A stretch of DNA of 64,000 nt from Termitomyces sp. T153. Taxonomy: Eukaryota > Basidiomycota > Agaricomycetes > Agaricales > Lyophyllaceae. The translations under genes and the position numbers were made by a program. The DNA is taken from NCBI GenBank assembly GCA_018296165.2, contig JACKQL020000061.1, positions 62,001 to 126,000 of the forward strand. Direction: 5' to 3'. The notes beneath the pieces were generated by a model that saw only the letters and a program-made list of their open reading frames with translations, made no database searches and was not told the origin of the DNA. Each line of letters opens with the position of its first letter. Within the stretch, counting starts at the first letter, position 1. Below, piece by piece: positions 1 through 11,705 of this stretch.

Positions 1-631
1 TAGACACATGTATTGCTGCTCATGTACACCACACATTACTGGTACAGTAGATAGGCCTTGGTATAAGTAGTATTAGGATGTTACAATGAACAAGCTTTGA
101 CTACCCCACATTACATATTTTTTGTGTGTGATTGGGAATGGTGTGCACTGTGTTCAGGTAAGTTGCGAGAACTGTAAAGGCACCATTACATAGGACTTCA
201 TAAAAAAGATTGGAAGTTGAAACTTGGAAACTGGATTTGGAAGTGATACACATCATTAGGAACCAGAGTCAACACAAAAAACTTGGAACTGCCACTTCCA
301 AAAATCCTGACTTGTAAAATTCCGATCGCAAATTCTGCCACGAGATCTCAACTGATCCCGGTCATGATGGAGTTCAGGTGTGATACTGCTGACCCACCAA
401 GGCCTTTGAGGTCTATTATCAACTGTAGATACAGTATTAGGCCTTGATGGTTTCACGTGATGGCAAAAGCCAATGCCAAAGGTGACTGTTGCACGATCCA
501 CCAGGCGGCAAGCCATCAAAAACGTAGATGTGAGTAGATATCGGCCAGGACGTTGTCCACAATCACATATGCATATAGCCACACACAGTCGAGAAGGGTT
601 ATTGAACTCGCTCCTGCGCAATAATCATCAT
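1..631. other. Intergenic, no gene recognised
   Basis: No recognisable coding region. A minus-strand open frame of about 120 codons (256-621) has no family resemblance that I can see and no signal peptide or domain, so I treat it as chance. Base composition is ordinary for this genome and CpG is present. Confidence 0.5.
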
Positions 632-793
632 TGAGAGCACTTGTAAGCATTAACCAATGCTGTACACGTAGAATTTCATGAGAGCACTTGTAAGCATTAA
701 CCAATGCTGTACACGCATGAGAGCACTTGTAAGCATTAACCAATGCTGTACACGCATGAGAGCACTTGTAAGCATTAACCAATGCTGTACACG
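632..793. repeat. Tandem repeat, four copies of a 37-bp core
   Basis: A 37-bp core beginning tgagagcacttgtaagc occurs at 632-668, 679-715, 718-754 and 757-793. The last three copies have a 39-bp period (core plus ca). The first is separated from the second by ten bases (tagaatttca), and a similar tagaatatc follows the fourth, so the array is flanked by the same short sequence on both sides. The cores look identical, which suggests recent expansion. Confidence 0.95.
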
Positions 794-1118
794 TAGAATA
801 TCTTCATCTCTGACCAGTTTTATCTCACAGGAAATCTTTCTAACCCGAATTATAGGTCAACCATTTTCCGCTGCGTACCTGAGTAGATTACTGAGCTGAA
901 ACTCATCGTTCCTGCGGGGACATTCACCGGGTAATTCTACCTACTCACTCAAAAGAGACCTTGTCCGAACGGCTCGTTCTGAATCGTCTCAAACGAATAC
1001 ATCGGGCGCAGTTAGATCGCTGAACTTGAATCTGAAATTCCGCCACGATCCTTGGCCGAGATTTCAGCAAGTTATAACTTGAACGTTTATTGGTTGGATA
1101 TTGATTAGAAGTACAAAT

Positions 1119-3776
1119 TCAATACCCAGTCCACAACTTGTGGGGCAAGTACCACGCCGCCATAATCGCTACAGCAGCTATCGTTACCAGTACAATGTAG
1201 ACCAGATTACCCCCCAAGTAATTCTTCTCACTTGACAACACAAACAAGCTACTGACCATCCCTGGCGCAACTCCTTGCAGTGAGTTGGAAAGCATCTACA
1301 AGTATGAATGAGCGTGGAAGGCTTTCTAGGCACAGAAAATCATATATACCTGACTCAATCCATTGATGGTACCAACGGACTCTGGAGTTGGCGATGACGC
1401 AGTTATGTACATGAATACTGCACCTATGTAAATGAGGACTGATACTCAAGCTGGGTTCAAAATGGTCCTCACCGAATGCCAGATTAAAACCTATGAACAA
1501 GATGACTTGTACACCGAGAGCCAACCAAAGGAGAATGCCATGGCCAACATATTTGGCGAAGAAACCCATGACAGGAAACATAAGAAATAGCGGAACGGCA
1601 GATGCGACACCATACAGAAACGACTTTCTTGGCCCCAGATGATCATGTATTTTTGCGAAAAACAGTAATTGAATAATACCATTCGAAATTCCGCACGCCG
1701 AAATGATATTGTCGGTTTGTTTAGCAGGTAAACCCAACCCGCCAAAGTGAGCTGGATTTGCGAGAAACAAAAGTTGGATGGCCCTAAAAGTGATATCGAC
1801 AACCGACAAGAAAGCAAAATTTCCAAGGGCAATGAGAATCGCTGGATTTTTGAAGAGGAATCGTATGGATAACAACTGGTTCAACTCGAAAGGTAGCTTC
1901 TTAGCCATGACAGACGCGACAGCGCCACCGATCGCGAGGCTGTCTTGTAATTCGGGTGGCCTGATGTGCAATGTCGGGATTACATGAATCGCCCCGTATT
2001 CAAGATGGTATTCATCCGCCGGGACTTCGGGTATTTTGAAGAGAGTCGATATGGGAGCAGGTAACTTGACAGTTTCTTTCAGATAGAAAAGTGCCAAGAC
2101 AAATGATGCAATCGACAGCATGGTAGGAACGGAGCAGGTCAAAAGATAGAAAAATGTGTTGGGGTTCCTGACAGATGCCTGCCCAAATACACTAGCAACG
2201 TATGACGTCGATAAACCAGAACGAGAAAGTAAGTCGCTGATGAATGGACCAATCTGCCAGTTCCATCACTAAGTTATCATACGCGGGGTACGTGACTCCT
2301 CACCGATGCACCAGCAGAATGTGCGAGCGGGATGAAAGCGTATATCTCAAGAAGATGCTCAGTATCATGATTAAGAGATTACTCTCGATCGGGATCCTCA
2401 CTCGAGCCAAGTCCGCTGTATCCACCAATTCGGCCATCATACTAAATAAACTTATGAAATTGACGGCTAGATTCAAGAAGTAGAGTTTACCCATTAATCA
2501 CGGCAGCATTTCCGTCTAACGATGCATCAGTGAAGGCAGAGATAAGCGTCAAGAATCAACTTACTCAACCCAATCATCAGAGAACGACTATATTCGACAC
2601 TTGTCAGCAACTGAAGTGCAAAGTCGGTGTGTGCTCGACTGGCCTCACAAGGGAGCCCCAGAAGGACTGTGAAATTCCAAAACACATCATGGATACAGAC
2701 GATCCGATGAGTCCAATGAGGATGACAGGTTTCCGGCCAACCTTATCCGAGGTCCTACTCCAATAAAGTACTGTTGAAGCTTCTGCAAAACAGAACATGG
2801 ATCGCTGAAGTAACGAAAGCCATTGGGCTCTCCTTATTGAGGACAAGAGAAGATAAAAAAAGGAAGTATACTATACCAGAAATTCGGCAACATATTCCAG
2901 TTGTCCGTCAGTACCGATATTGGAGCCAATAGCATCGCGAATGAGCTGAATCTCAGAATGAGTAAGGGAAACGTTCCGAAGGGATCATAGACATACCTCC
3001 CTAGTAAAGGGCGACACTACATGCGTCGTGAGCGGTTCCACCATTTGAAGGAATAAAAGTATGGACACTTGAGACCAGGGGATCCTCCTCACTGATTGCA
3101 GGAGGGGAGTCGCCTCGTTCATAAGCTCCATCACAGGCATGAGCGGCACCAGTGTTGAAGCTATTGTTGGTAACTCCGTTAAAATGGGGATTGGGGATAA
3201 AACCGGTTTGGGCAAGTTGTTGGAGAGTTCAGCTAAAACTGACTCGGACACTGGCACGCCCACATGAATTTCGGGTAAGTCACCCAAAACCTCGGATTGT
3301 AAAGAGTCTGAAGTGGCGCCAGCTGGGCTTCCCTCTTTTGTGAAAGACGCCCATTGTACAGTAGAAGCGGGAGCTACCGCCGATAGTGTTGACGCCGGAA
3401 GGCTCTCTGCCGCGGAAATATGGGACTCGGAAGTCGGCGATGATAGTCTCGTATTGTTAAGTGAAGGTGAAGGGATGTTCGAGGGTATGCTAAAGATATT
3501 TTTTGCAACACTGACAGTGGAAGAAACTTCTGGGGCAGCTGACCACAATCCAGATGGTTCTACAGGTACGGAAAGTGGTATATTAGGTGGAACGCTGGTT
3601 GTAGGGCAGATCTGAAAGCCTGAAGCATTATAGGGCGTCGTAGACGGACTGATCAAGGAGGCAAGCTCGGGTGCGACAGGTTTCGACGGATCAATAGAAG
3701 GAGCGATCATTGAAGAAGTTTCTGATTGGATTTCGAGAGGGGCCAAAGAGGACGATACTGTCGGTGCAGGTATCAT
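1119..3776 (-). CDS. MFS transporter (fungal multidrug/peptide-exporter-like), long N-terminal extension
   Basis: Membrane transporter of the major facilitator superfamily, in the fungal branch whose first helix follows a TPLL..IPWSQ motif (here at about residue 223, near 3,110). Exons on the minus strand show helix 1 (ILLFLQMVEPLTTHVVSPF), the loop motif WSRTSDKVGRKPVIL (about 2,780), SMMAEL (about 2,440), a long exon 2,142-1,470, GAVFMYITASSPTPESVGT (about 1,410) and a last exon ending KLWTGY and a stop at 1,119-1,121. At least five introns interrupt it. The open first exon gives some 218 Ser/Pro/Thr/Val-rich residues before the transporter starts, absent from the paralogue just upstream. 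Translation from an internal Met at 3,122 would give a normal-length protein. Substrate unknown. The family call is firm; the start is uncertain. Confidence 0.85.
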
Positions 3777-4438
3777 GGTCTGTCTGAACGTTGTTCAGGT
3801 CATGCTCCGAGTTAGAGTCCAGAGAAGGAAGATTCAAAGCAGACGGGATTTGGCGGTTTTTAAATCCCTGTACGTTGACAGCGCCTTGAGTTGAACATTG
3901 GAGGCGAGCAGAAAAGGAATACTGGGTGGTCACAGCAGATCATTGATGCGAGCGCAATGGGACGCGAAATCGACTTGATTAAGTTAGAACTAAATTAAAG
4001 GAATTAGCGCGGGATCTGAAAAACTGTCACCGGACCGGTGCTGAGCATGGCCGGTCGAGAATGGTACAATAACTACCTACTTGGTTTGAACATATGCAGT
4101 GTTCGATCAGTGGCAAGAACGGAAGACTCTAAATCCTTCCGACCCAGGTATGGCAATGTAAGCCAGCCCAATGCTCTCCACACGTCCAGGATGTATCTTT
4201 GGAGACTAGCCAAAGATTCTTGCCGTCAGCTTAGAAATCATCATTTAATAGTATACAATTCGGTTCTGGTTTCGCGTTAGGTATTGCAGGTAGATTCACT
4301 CGTGGAGCATTGCACAGCCATAGCTATCATTGCAAGTTTGGGGCTTCGCACATGTACGACAATACCTCGGACCCACCTCTGCATCGAAAACCAGGAAATT
4401 CAAAGGACAAAAAAAATCGAAACTCGGGTTAACAACTA
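3777..4438. other. Intergenic between tandem MFS genes
   Basis: This 660-bp spacer lies between the 3' end of the upstream MFS gene and the first exon of the downstream one, both on the minus strand. It should hold the downstream promoter. Short open frames here (minus 3,691-3,933; plus 4,038-4,280) have no family signature; the first could be an extra 5' exon of the downstream MFS gene, but nothing requires it. Confidence 0.5.
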
Positions 4439-6327
4439 TTATGGCTGATTCCACACCTTTTGCGGTAAAAGGTAATTGGTGGCAACAACCCCGATACATG
4501 TCATGACAAAAAAGACACAGTAGACGAGATTGCCACCGAGATATTCGTGCTCTATGGACAAAGAAAATAGACCATTTGCACTAGCCGGCCCAATAGCCCT
4601 CACTAGGCTTATCATCATCTATTTTTAAGCGTCAGTGAGGAGATTTTCGGGATGATCTGCTGAAACGTACTTGGCTCAAACCATGGGTCGTGCCTAGTGA
4701 AGCTCTGTCGGGCGCAGCAGCATTTATATACATGAAGATTGCCCCTATAGGAGTCACATACAGAACAAATTCGGCATCAGATCAAAAATAGCTATCAAAG
4801 TGTACACGCTTACCGAATGACAAACCATATCCAAACGACATGATCGACTGTAGAACGATGAATACCCAGAGGAGACGATTGAAACCGTACATCCCAACCA
4901 GCAAGTGCGCGATCGGGAATGTGAAGAACATCGGAAGACTACCTATAAGCCCGTTCACAAATGTTGCTTTGGAACCCCATCGTCGATGTATCGACGAGAA
5001 AAATAGAAGCTGAAGAATTCCTGTCAAAGCTCCAGCTCCAGCGAGAAGATTGCCTATGGATGGGGGAGAAAGCCCCAGGCCACCGAAATCAATAGGGGTC
5101 GCGAAGAAAAGGGGTTGTATAGCGCGATATGCCACTTCGATGAGAGCGACAAATGCGTAATGGCCCACCGAGATGATGACCCTCGAGTTGAGAACGAGTC
5201 GAAGGGGTGTGCCTCGCGAGGCCTCTCGTTGTTGAGACTTGACTCTGAAGATATGACTAATTGGGACAGGAGATTTGACAGTCTCTTTAAGCAGATAGAA
5301 TACAGCGACCCAGGCGATGGCGCAAAACATAGGGGGGATTGCACAGGGTAGAAAGTAAGGGTATGTCTTGAAAAATTGGAAGTCTCCGAATATGCGAGGG
5401 TATTGTACTGCCGGTCTAAAGAGGTAGCCACCGACGATAGGTCCGAGCTGTCGAAGTATATAGACGAAGTGATCGTATCATGTATAAGAAACCCACTGTT
5501 GCGCCAAGAGTCCAGGAAAGAGGCATACAACCCCAGATCTTGCTCGTATTTGAGATTCGGAATATTAGAGTAGCTATGAGAACTCACCACAGGCAAGTTT
5601 TCCGTAGCCGTCAACTCTGGTAACATTCTGCGCGAATCTCATGATTCAGAAAGAGCAACGCATCCCCGGATCATACTTGCTCACGACTTGATGACCCCTG
5701 CATTCCCATCTAGACAATTTCATGAGATCAATTCGATGAGTGGTTTTTCGGACACCGACTCATAACACCACAGAGGCAGCGACTAAAGGTTGGGGGCATC
5801 ATCAGATCCTTGACAGTCCGAATCAGGTTACTAGTTAGCTACCTACCTCAAAATGAAACTTGCAAATGATTTCGAAAGGCCAAACCACAACGAAGATACG
5901 GACATTCCAGCCAAACCAAGGAGAATAACGGGTTTGCGGCCAATTCTATCCGACAATCTTCCCCAGAAAAAGACACCTACCGCTTCCGACAGGAAAAACG
6001 ATGATTGCTAATGTACTTCAGCAGTACTCAGAATGAATATGACATAGGAGGCGCACCAACATTCCAACATAATAGCCAACGTGGCTTTCGTTCCCATGCG
6101 TAATTCCGATTTCTCGAATGAGCTAAGTAAGAGAAGTTTCGATGATGGGCTTGCATCGGACTAAAGCAAGGAAGAAAACCCACTTCAGGTGCAAAGGGAG
6201 ATATTATGTGCGAAGTAAATGGTTCTGCAAGCAGGAGGAATAGGATGACTAGAACTTGAGACCAAGGAATCGACGTTAGCTTCGTTTTTCCAAGTAGCGG
6301 AGTCTCTTCGCAGTCTACACCAGGCAT
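4439..6327 (-). CDS. MFS transporter, paralogue of the adjacent MFS gene
   Basis: Major facilitator transporter with the same exon order as its neighbour. The start Met at 6,327 is followed by CEETPLLG and SIPWSQVLVILFLLLAEPF, giving a short cytosolic N-terminus and helix 1, the usual form in this family. Later exons include GPIVGGYLFRPAVQYPRIFG (about 5,400), a long exon 5,330-4,810 with several hydrophobic helices, GAIFMYINAAAPDRASLGT (about 4,730), and a final exon with EYLGGNLVYCVFF and a stop at 4,439-4,441. One intron reads gtgggtttc..ttcgacag around 5,450-5,500 and restores GATLGPIVGG. All parts appear intact. Likely an efflux or nutrient transporter; substrate cannot be read from sequence. 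The gene is divergent from the VPS39 homologue, 837 bp away. Confidence 0.87.
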
Positions 6328-7164
6328 TGCGAAAGGTTCGTTTGCCTAAAGCTGTCGAAGCCAGAGTTATAAAAGAACTAGCTAAAGTCCCGCATATGCT
6401 CCGCGGGATCCTTCGCGAGATTGTATCCAGAGAATGAGAGCTGACTTGCAGTGTAGGGCACTAGATAGTAGATAGATAGAAGCATCTTTGAGGCCTGAGT
6501 GTCTGGGTAGAGATAGAAGCATCTTTGAGGCCTGAGTGTCTGGGTATTTAGACTCAATGTACCATGCCATAGAAATTATTCATGCATGAGAGTTGGACAA
6601 CATTATGGGACTGGAAAACTTCGGTTCTCTAAGAGGAAGTTTTCGGTCTATGATTCCACACTGACCAGTTTTTCAATCGAGATCTATGACCCACTCGAGG
6701 CTGTGCCCTTATCATTCTGGGTTACTTCAGCCGTCGACTGGTCTCGACTCTCCAGAAGTATCTTATTTGAATCATACGTGTTGACAGCAAGGATGACGCA
6801 GAAAATGTACACCAGTTACGGAATGGTTAATGCTGACTGGAGAACTGGGAGAAGGATGATGCGGGTTGGGTTCCTCGCCGCACAACCGAAGAAGGTATGT
6901 ACTTACAAGGTTTGAAAAGAGGCTCGTTGCTTCCTTGACCCCGAATAAGACGTACGTCGAAAGTAGCAGGGACGATCCTAGTCTCATACAATGGATTTGG
7001 GGGAAGGGCTCACATGGGGATCAAGTCTAGAGCGATCATAAGTATCCATAATCTGGAAAGCCTTGATCAACTCTGCTGTTGGCGGGTATTTGTTTGGTTT
7101 GGCAAGGGTGTCCAGGCGCGTAGGTGTCATGTGAACATAGGTGCAACTTCAACGTTTGTGCTCA
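6328..7164. other. Divergent intergenic region between MFS gene and VPS39
   Basis: It separates a minus-strand MFS start (6,327) from a plus-strand VPS39 start (7,165), so it should carry both promoters. It holds a short tandem duplication (listed separately). A 109-codon plus-strand open frame at 6,586-6,915 overlaps a 71-codon minus frame; neither resembles a known protein. Confidence 0.55.
6474..6546. repeat. Two-copy tandem duplication, 37-bp period
   Basis: A 36-bp unit beginning agatagaagcatctttgagg occurs at 6,474-6,509 and again at 6,511-6,546 with no differences that I can see. It lies about 150 bp upstream of the MFS start codon, within that gene's presumptive promoter. Confidence 0.93.
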
Positions 7165-10100
7165 ATGGCGCCCTTCTTATACCCGACTCCTGTAATACAG
7201 GGCTTCAAGGAGAAGATAGATGCTCTGTCTGTACAAGGTAACCCATATTTCCTCTCGAATTGCTTTGTTTGACGCTGATTTTGTCCTCAGGCGATCGGTT
7301 GTATGTTGGGACGTCGACGGGAAACCTACACATATATAATGTTGAAGAACAACAAGGTGAGTAGCCCCCTAAATCACACATGAATGTTGACTTACTGAAG
7401 TAGATGGTGAAGAAATGGCATTTACCTTGGTAGAAGTGAAGAAGGCTCTGACAAGAAGGTCAATCGAGCAACTCGGTTTTGTCAAGCATTTGGATCTAAA
7501 TCTGTTGGTGGTCCTCTCAGGTGATCTCTGCGTGCTGGTTGCAGACGCTCAGCTGATTCCAAGAAGAGAGTACTGTCACGTTATTTCCGTTGTCTACAAC
7601 TTCACCCCCGACGGTGCTTCATAAAGCAAAAGCTGCATTCTCGTTCGCTGTCCACTCCTCAGTGCAAGACATAGAGCTTGAGACACATTCTTCTGTTGGA
7701 GATGATTTTTCCAAACCAAAACCTGTGCCGATGTTGGTCACTCAACTTCTTGTGGGGTGTAGGAGAAAAGTTGTCATTTATACATGGAGAGACGGCGAGG
7801 CTCAAGAAACCAAGGCACGTCTTTAACTTTATGACTGTCGCATGACATTGGTCAAAACCTTATTAGGAGGTACCTCTTCCTCACTCGGCACGTATCATAT
7901 CGTTTCTGGATCATGATAATGTTTGCTTTGCATATTCACCGACTGAATATGCCCTATTCACAATATCTACAATGAATGCCGTGGAGATCTCGACTCCTCT
8001 TCCTATAACTTCTTCCGCTAGCGCTGGAGCTATGGGGGCATTGAGCGGTCTTACGGGTTATATGACCCTGGGACTTGGTGCAAAACCGAAACCAGCCTCA
8101 GTCCGAATTAGTGAGAAGGAGGTTGTGATTTCTAAAGACAGTATGGAAAGAGTTATTCGTGCAGCGTTGTGACTAACTTGGAGTTCTAGGTCAGGGTCTG
8201 ATAATTGGACTGGATGCAAAGGTTTCACGAACTGCTTCAATTGAATGGCCTGCGCCACCAGAAGAGTTAGGTATGTTTTAGTAATTCATCCTCCAGATTT
8301 GGTTAATGGCATCGATACAGCTTACGTGAAACCGTATCTCTTCTCCGTACTTCCACCAGGATGCGTTGACATAAACTCGCCTGAATTCTCAAATCTTATA
8401 CCCTCAACTCAAACATATCCCAGCCAACCGAACTTTATTCCCACCAGTGTACTACAAATCCGTTCATCACTATCCCTTCTTGCGACCCAGACCATCCCAT
8501 TCCCCTTCCGCCAACCCTCTTCTACTTCCTCAACCTTTTCAGGAACGACGGGACCCGTAGCCCATGCCACTATTCGTCTCCTTTCCCCCTCTCCGATTGA
8601 GAAAGCTCCTTTGTACCTCGTCACGACTCCGACAGACCGGGCAGCTGCCACTCTCGATGGTAGCACAATATGGCAATTCAAGATGAAGTCATGGACGGAC
8701 CAACTTGACGAACTAGTGATAGACGGTCAATATGCGGACGCGCTTGCCTTACTCGATACGCTGGATGAAGCTGCGCTGCCTGACAAGGTGAACATCGCGA
8801 ATGTCAACTAGAAATTATCTCAGCTGATACCCTCCCGCATCTCTTTCAGGAAACACGTAGAACCCGAATACGTGCCCTCAACGCAGTCGCAGATTTCCGA
8901 GAGGCTAAATTCGACAATGCAATTGACACCTTTATTGAACTTGACTTCAATCCCGCGAAAGTCGTGGCATTATATCCAGAACAAGTCGCAGGCCGACTCT
9001 CCGTTCCTCTCGATGGCTGGATACCACTCTATGGCGGCCCAAAACTTGTTGATGACGATACAGTCTCGACCACTTCTAGCCCCAACGATACAGGTAAGGC
9101 CAAAAATGAGGAAAGGGATGGCAGCGACACCCATAGCCAGGATGTATCGGCTACTGGGGCATTGTTAGATACCCTTACCGTCCCGGTTGCGCCTATCGCT
9201 GAATCATTCCGTGAAAGGATAGGGACAGGACTAAGTGTGAAGATGGGTGCGATGATACGCTCCATGCCAGCAAAGGAAGAGCTTACGTCTCCGCCAAATA
9301 CCGGCTCCAAGTCTAAACGAGCTGTTCCTGGTATGTCGTCCTCTATTATTTCCTGGACTTTACCTCATGTCATTGTCAGACGATTTGCACCGCTCAATTG
9401 AGGCACTACTGCGATATCTCTCCGACCGACGACCAAAGCTTGGCAAAGCGCTTGAATCTGTGGGCATCACACCCAAAAACCAGTCTCATGCAGCGGCACC
9501 GTTGTCTGAGGCATCGATCGAGGAACTCTTTGCACTGCCTAATGTGTCTTTGGTAGTGTTGACGCCCGAACAATTGCTAAGATGTGCTCAAATCGTCGAT
9601 ACGGCGCTGTATAAGTCATATCTTGTCATACGTCCTTCGCTTCTTGGCTCTTTGTGTCGTCTTCCGAATTGGTGCGAAGTATCAGAGGTTGAGGAGGACT
9701 TGAGGTCTCGTAAGGTGAGCATGCGAGCGCCGCTCCTATGTAAGTTGTTGACGGCTTGTAGAAATATGCTGAACTGGTCGATCTGTTCAATGGCAAAAAG
9801 ATGCACGCACAGGCTTTAGCGTTGCTCAAAGAGTAAATCAGAAAATGTTTGAACATCTAATAAAGTCTGACCATGATTCAGATTGGGCGAGAAAGAAGCG
9901 GACGTTGAGGACCAATTATCCCCGACGATACAATACCTTCAGAAATTAGGACCCGAGCACCTTCAACAAATCTTTGAATCTTCACGATGGGTCTTTGCAA
10001 CTGACTCTAACCTAGCATTTGATGTGAGTCTTTGCAGTATTACGTGACGATAGGCTATTGATGAATTCTTTCCTCGAAGATCTTCACTTCAGAGGATGTC

Positions 10101-11227
10101 GAGCTACCGCGCCAGGAGGTATCCATCTTCCTGGCAGGTATCGACGTGAAGATTTCGGCCCGTTATCTAGAGTTCATCATTGAGGAGAGGCATGAACAAA
10201 CTCCGGCTTTCCACGATCGTCTTGCGGAGCTTTACTTTAGCATGACAATATCAGCGAAGAAGAAAGGCGATGACCGTAAGCAGAACTCTTTTTGTTGAGG
10301 AACAAAGCACCAGAGCGCTTCGTATTGACCAACGATCTAGAAGCACGGAATGAAATGTACACCAAACTATTGCAGTTCATTAGCTCCAATAACATCTATA
10401 GCGTTGACCGCCTCTATGGCACGTTGTCTTCCACGGGTAGGTCGATCGGGATCTTTTATTTCTGTGCCCTTATTGAAAACGCGAAGACCTCTTCGAAGCA
10501 CGGGCTATTCTTTTGGGTCGACTTGGACGGCATGGCCAAGCCCTTGAACTTTACGTATACCGAATGCATGATTATCTGAAGGCAGAGGAGTAAGTGGTTT
10601 TTCCCTCAAGTATCTCAGATTTCTCATTACGACCATACTAGATACTGCAAACGAGTCTATGAACCAGGCTCAGAGACCAATGGTATCTTCTTGACCCTCC
10701 TAAGATTGTACCTACGTCCTACCGTCCACATAAGCGAGGATCTTCTCCCTCCAGCTCTTGATCTGATAGGTCGCCATAGTACACGGCTGGATATCGTCGA
10801 GACATTGCAGCTATTGCCTCCCCTCGTCACGGCGCAGAATGTCCGAGCTTTCCTCATCGAAGCTCTTCGAGCTCCACTCTTTGACACGAGCGTTATTCGT
10901 CATATCAGCAAGGCACGACATGATCAGCTCAGTAGAAGATTGATGCTTCTCCAGACCAAGAGGGTTAAAGTGACCGATAGTCGCATGTGAGCGTCTTTCA
11001 TTTATCAATCAGGGGTTATCGATGATCCTTGTACTTACCATCCTTCTAGATGTCCACAGTGCCATAAACGCATAGGTAATAGTGTCATTGCTGTGCATAC
11101 GCCTCGGTATGTTCATCCGCCGTAGTTAACAAGTATTTCACTCATGGAGTATCAATTCAGGGGTGAGGTCACCCATTATCAATGTCGCGAAGGGTTTTCG
11201 CGCCGATTGAATGAGGGCCGGCGATGA
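7165..11227 (+). CDS. VPS39/VAM6-like vacuolar tethering (HOPS) subunit
   Basis: Homologue of Vps39/Vam6, a subunit of the HOPS complex that tethers membranes at the vacuole or late endosome and works with Rab7-type GTPases. The N-terminus (start 7,165, MAPFLYPTPVIQGFKEKIDA) opens a citron-homology beta-propeller: GDRLYVGTSTGNLHIYNVEE after an intron ending at 7,290, and EMAFTLVEVKKALTRRSIEQ after the next. The middle carries the helical clathrin-repeat region, with the family hallmark of a single-copy DTALYKSYLVIRPSLLGSL stretch (about 9,600-9,660), AELYFSM (about 10,235) and LLRLYLRP (about 10,700). The last two exons give a C-terminal zinc motif, CPQCHKRIGNSVIAVHT then HYQC, before the stop at 11,225-11,227. 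About ten introns, and no breaks seen. It converges on the ankyrin gene, with 478 bp between the coding ends. Confidence 0.88.
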
Positions 11228-11705
11228 AAATGGATATATGATATAAGGTGTCGTCACTATAGCATGGCACTGTCATGAGCCTGTCTTTTTTGGTCTCTGC
11301 AGCTTGAGCTTGAGAAAGCAGTGAGAACGGAAGGAAGTCGAAAATCTACCGCCTAAACGGGCCGCTCCGGCGGCCTCTGTGCGTGTATTTTCTCTGGGAG
11401 AGCCTGCCTTTTTTGGGCATGATATCTACACTGTGGGCCCATGACCGTTTGTACACATTTCTATCACTTCTGGGCTCTCTGAGAGAGCATTGGAAAGCAA
11501 ATTGAGATTTTTTCTCTATGTCTGGATAGTGTACAACATTGTGTTAGTAGTATACAGCGATTCATAGATGAACCGCGCAAATACAAAGAATATGCATCAT
11601 AAGTATAATTCACAACAGTTGAAGAACGAAATACTGGAACCAGAAACGTTCGCCGATACAAAAGAATACAACGTGGGTTCGCGTATGTTTTCGTTGATTC
11701 TCGTT
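11228..11705. other. Convergent 3' intergenic region
   Basis: The spacer between the 3' ends of the VPS39 homologue (plus) and the ankyrin gene (minus). It should contain both terminators and 3' UTRs. Small open frames seen here on both strands overlap one another and are not convincing as genes. Confidence 0.55.

Noticed and set aside
632..793. CRISPR-like regular repeat
   Set aside because: Spacers are only 2-10 bases, and the genome is clearly eukaryotic (introns, chromoviruses).
3313..3615. 100-codon plus-strand frame in the MFS leader exon
   Set aside because: It is the antisense of the Ser/Pro-rich first exon; its composition mirrors that exon and no domain is seen.
5054..5626. 190-codon minus-strand frame within the second MFS gene
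   Set aside because: It runs in a frame different from the transporter exons and crosses their introns; the MFS motifs lie in the other frames.
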